Shown here: positions 62,091 to 64,000 of the stretch, piece by piece
Position numbering within the stretch: the first letter of the stretch is position 1
Layout of the letters: each line of letters starts with the position of its first letter
Assembly: GCA_019744975.1 (NCBI GenBank)
Contig: JAIETP010000004.1
Coordinates: 62,001 to 126,000 of the forward strand
Direction: 5' to 3'
DNA: 64,000 nucleotides
Source of the DNA: Burkholderiales bacterium
GTDB taxonomy: Bacteria; Pseudomonadota; Gammaproteobacteria; Burkholderiales; SG8-41
The notes under the pieces: generated by a model
The model's input: the letters and a program-made list of their open reading frames with translations, nothing else
The model's database searches: none
Told to the model about the DNA's origin: nothing
Position numbers and translations under genes: made by a program

Positions 62091-62783
62091 ATGGGTCACA
62101 GCAGCAGTTATCCGGAAATTCGCAAACACTTCGAGCGCACCGCACCGGAATTGGTCGCAGCAGCCCGCGAACTGCCCGCGGCAATACTCGCCGATGTTTA
62201 CGGCAGGCGCGGCACCCTGCACGGGCGCATCACCGCGGTATCGCCCACCATGAAAGTCGCCGGACCGGCAATCACCGTCGAAGTACGACCCGGCGACAAC
62301 CTGATGATTCATGCGGCGCTGGCCATCGCGCAACCGGGAGACGTCATTGTCGTTGACGGCAAGGGCGACCAGACCTGCGCCCTGATCGGCGAAATCATGA
62401 CCACCCAGGCCCAGCAGGCCGGGCTGGCCGGCATGGTGCTTGATGCCGCGGCGCGCGACGTTGAAGCCTTGCGCGCAAACGGCTTCCCCGTATTCTCGGT
62501 CGGCGCCAATCCCGCCGGGCCGACCAAATTTGTTCCGGGACGCGTCAACTGGCCGATCGCAATTGCCGGCGTCACCGTCAATCCCGGAGACTTGGTCGTG
62601 GGCGACACCGACGGCGTGGTGGTCATAGAACGCGAACGCGTTGCCGAAATGATCGAACTCGGCCGCAAAAAGGTCGCCGATGAAACCGCCCGCATCGCCG
62701 CGATCCGCCAGGGCAGGCTGGTGCCGCACTGGCTGGCCGACGCGCTGCGCGCGGCCGGCGTGAAATCCGGAGAGGCGGCCTGA
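62091..62783 (+). CDS. RraA-like family protein (HMG/CHA aldolase-type)
   Basis: 230 residues. Metal-binding aldolase/oxaloacetate decarboxylase fold: ILADVYGRRGTLHGRI, VRPGDNLMIHAALAIAQPGD, VVDGKGDQTCALIGEIMTTQ, GLAGMVLDAAARDVEAL (Arg and Asp of the usual DGxxRD), NPGDLVVGDTDGVVVI. Such proteins cleave 4-hydroxy-4-methyl-2-oxoglutarate-like compounds or decarboxylate oxaloacetate; true RraA binds RNase E. The catabolic context favours an enzyme. The SD AAGGAAAAAAG decides the ATG at 62091. Confidence 0.92.
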   Translation: MGHSSSYPEIRKHFERTAPELVAAARELPAAILADVYGRRGTLHGRITAVSPTMKVAGPAITVEVRPGDNLMIHAALAIAQPGDVIVVDGKGDQTCALIGEIMTTQAQQAGLAGMVLDAAARDVEALRANGFPVFSVGANPAGPTKFVPGRVNWPIAIAGVTVNPGDLVVGDTDGVVVIERERVAEMIELGRKKVADETARIAAIRQGRLVPHWLADALRAAGVKSGEAA

Positions 62784-63733
62784 TGCACGCAGCGGCGCGG
62801 CAAAAGCCGGCAATCGTTGTAACGGCGGCGGATCTGGCCGATGAAGCCCTCGCCTTGCTGGGCGGCTTTGAAATCGTCTTTGCCGGAAAACAGCCTGACG
62901 AACAGAGCCTGATCACACTTTGCGCCCGCCACCAGCCGGTCGCGATCATCGTGCGTTACGGAAGAATCACTGCGCAAATCATCGCCGCGTCATCACAGCT
63001 GCGCGTGATCTCGAAGCACGGCAGCGGAATCGATACGATTGACATCGAAGCGGCCCGCTCGCGCAACGTGGCCGTAAAGGCCGCGACCGCCGTCAACGCC
63101 GGCGCCGTGGCCGAGCATACCTGGGCGCTGATCCTCGCCTGCACCAAATCCATCACGCAGCTGAACGCGCGGATGCATGGAGGGCATTGGGACAAAGCAA
63201 CCCACAAAAGCATCGAACTCGGGGGACGTACGCTGGGACTGATCGGACTGGGGGCCATCGGCCGGCGCGTCGCCGCCATGGGCACGGCGATGGACATGCG
63301 TATCCTCGGACATGATCCTTACATCAAGGAAGCGCCGCCGGACATCGCCATGACGACACTGCCGGAACTGCTGCAGACAGCGGACATCGTGTCATTGCAT
63401 TGCCCGCTGACGGCGGACAACCGGCGCATGATCAACGGAGAAACCCTTTCACGGATGCGCTACGGCGCCATCCTGGTCAATACCGCGCGTGGCGGCCTGG
63501 TCGATGAGGCTGCAGTACGGGACGCACTCGAATCGGGATGCCTGCGGGCCGCAGCCCTTGACAGCTTTGAGACCGAGCCGCCGCCCCCGGAACACCTGCT
63601 GCGCAATGTCACCAACCTGATCATGACGCCACACGTCGGCGGCGTCACTAGGGACGCCTACATCAACATGGGCGTCGCTGCGGCACGCAACATTCTTGCC
63701 GAATTGCAGACGGCGGATTCGACACGAACATAA
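62783..63733 (+). CDS. D-2-hydroxyacid dehydrogenase (SerA-like)
   Basis: 316 residues. NAD-binding LGLIGLGAIGRRVAAMG, catalytic Arg in NTARGGLVDEAAV, Glu in DSFETEPPP and His in TPHVGGVTR form the full family triad. It oxidises or reduces a 2-hydroxyacid/2-oxoacid; SerA itself is longer and biosynthetic, so this is more likely catabolic. Its start overlaps the rraA-like stop by one base. Confidence 0.93.
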   Translation: MHAAARQKPAIVVTAADLADEALALLGGFEIVFAGKQPDEQSLITLCARHQPVAIIVRYGRITAQIIAASSQLRVISKHGSGIDTIDIEAARSRNVAVKAATAVNAGAVAEHTWALILACTKSITQLNARMHGGHWDKATHKSIELGGRTLGLIGLGAIGRRVAAMGTAMDMRILGHDPYIKEAPPDIAMTTLPELLQTADIVSLHCPLTADNRRMINGETLSRMRYGAILVNTARGGLVDEAAVRDALESGCLRAAALDSFETEPPPPEHLLRNVTNLIMTPHVGGVTRDAYINMGVAAARNILAELQTADSTRT

Positions 63734-63805
63734 GGCGCAATACCGGCAGGGCCACCATCCAGCCCGCCACAAACAGCAATATTCCTACAACAACGGAGGA
63801 ACACC

Positions 63806-64000
63806 ATGTCACAAAAACTCAGCGCATATCTGACTGCATTGTTGCTTTGCATGGCCTGCGGGAGCGCAGTCGCGCAATCCGCATACCCGAACAAGCCCAT
63901 TCGTTTCATCGTACCCTTCCCGCCGGGCGGGGGCACCGACATCGTTGCGCGCATCATCACTGCCAGGATGTCTGAAAGTCTCGGCGTGCAGTTCATCGTG
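63806..64000 (+). CDS. Tripartite tricarboxylate transporter substrate-binding protein (Bug/TctC), 3'-truncated by window edge
   Basis: First 65 residues only. Signal peptide (LTALLLCMACGSAVAQ), then YPNKPIRFIVPFPPGGGTDI and ARIITARMSE, the Bug-family hallmark. Periplasmic receptor that usually binds carboxylates. GGAGG six bases before the ATG. It completes an IclR-controlled uptake/catabolism locus; in Burkholderiales such genes often stand without tctAB. Confidence 0.95.
   Translation, partial: MSQKLSAYLTALLLCMACGSAVAQSAYPNKPIRFIVPFPPGGGTDIVARIITARMSESLGVQFIV

Overview
This is a 64-kb, high-GC chromosomal segment of a betaproteobacterium, most likely Burkholderiales or a close relative. 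The evidence is the start of a Bug/TctC-type binding protein at the right edge, a Liv-type ABC operon, paired TerC genes, an acyl-CoA dehydrogenase next to etfBA, and LysR/IclR-regulated catabolic genes. Genes are dense and often overlap by 1-4 bp. I saw no rRNA, tRNA, CRISPR array or prophage. Mobile DNA is limited to one MITE-like element and a toxin-antitoxin cassette bounded by direct repeats.

Layout. 1-9 kb: 3' part of a K+-independent H+-pumping pyrophosphatase, a GGDEF/EAL sensor beside a DUF4394 lipoprotein and an amicyanin-like copper protein, then DUF599, FIST, a GST and soluble pyrophosphatase ppa. 9-14 kb: two TerC genes behind a yybP-ykoY (Mn2+) riboswitch, and a second, divergent yybP-ykoY riboswitch that leads into a LysR gene and then a fumarylacetoacetase-family gene. 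14-18 kb: a beta-propeller lyase-like protein, a histidine phosphatase, a PanE-like oxidoreductase, and small stress genes (entericidin, CsbD). 18.9-22 kb: a LOV photoreceptor-GGDEF-EAL protein and a stand-alone EAL protein. 22-26 kb: htpG with a sigma-32-type promoter, and an APC permease.

25.8-33.2 kb is the most unusual region. Six paralogous methyltransferase-like proteins, all with export signals, lie here: five overlapping or abutting genes plus one solo gene. They flank a membrane-fused spermidine-synthase-like gene. Their cores resemble the FAM173 (ATPSCKMT/ANTKMT) lysine methyltransferases.

33-38 kb: acyl-CoA dehydrogenase and etfBA, separated by a HigBA-like TA module between 18-bp direct repeats. 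38-44 kb: livGFKHM plus an exported hydrolase. 44-52 kb: radA, an arylformamidase-like hydrolase, alr, LysR, lplT, DUF481, a cupin and MgtC. 52.7-60.5 kb: an RpiR-regulated peptide-type ABC transporter operon with an embedded phosphodiesterase-superfamily gene. 60.5-64 kb: a monooxygenase-fold protein, a MITE that rewrote the C-terminus of an IclR regulator, and the catabolic genes divergent from it (RraA-like, 2-hydroxyacid dehydrogenase, TctC).

All functions come from reading motifs, without database searches.
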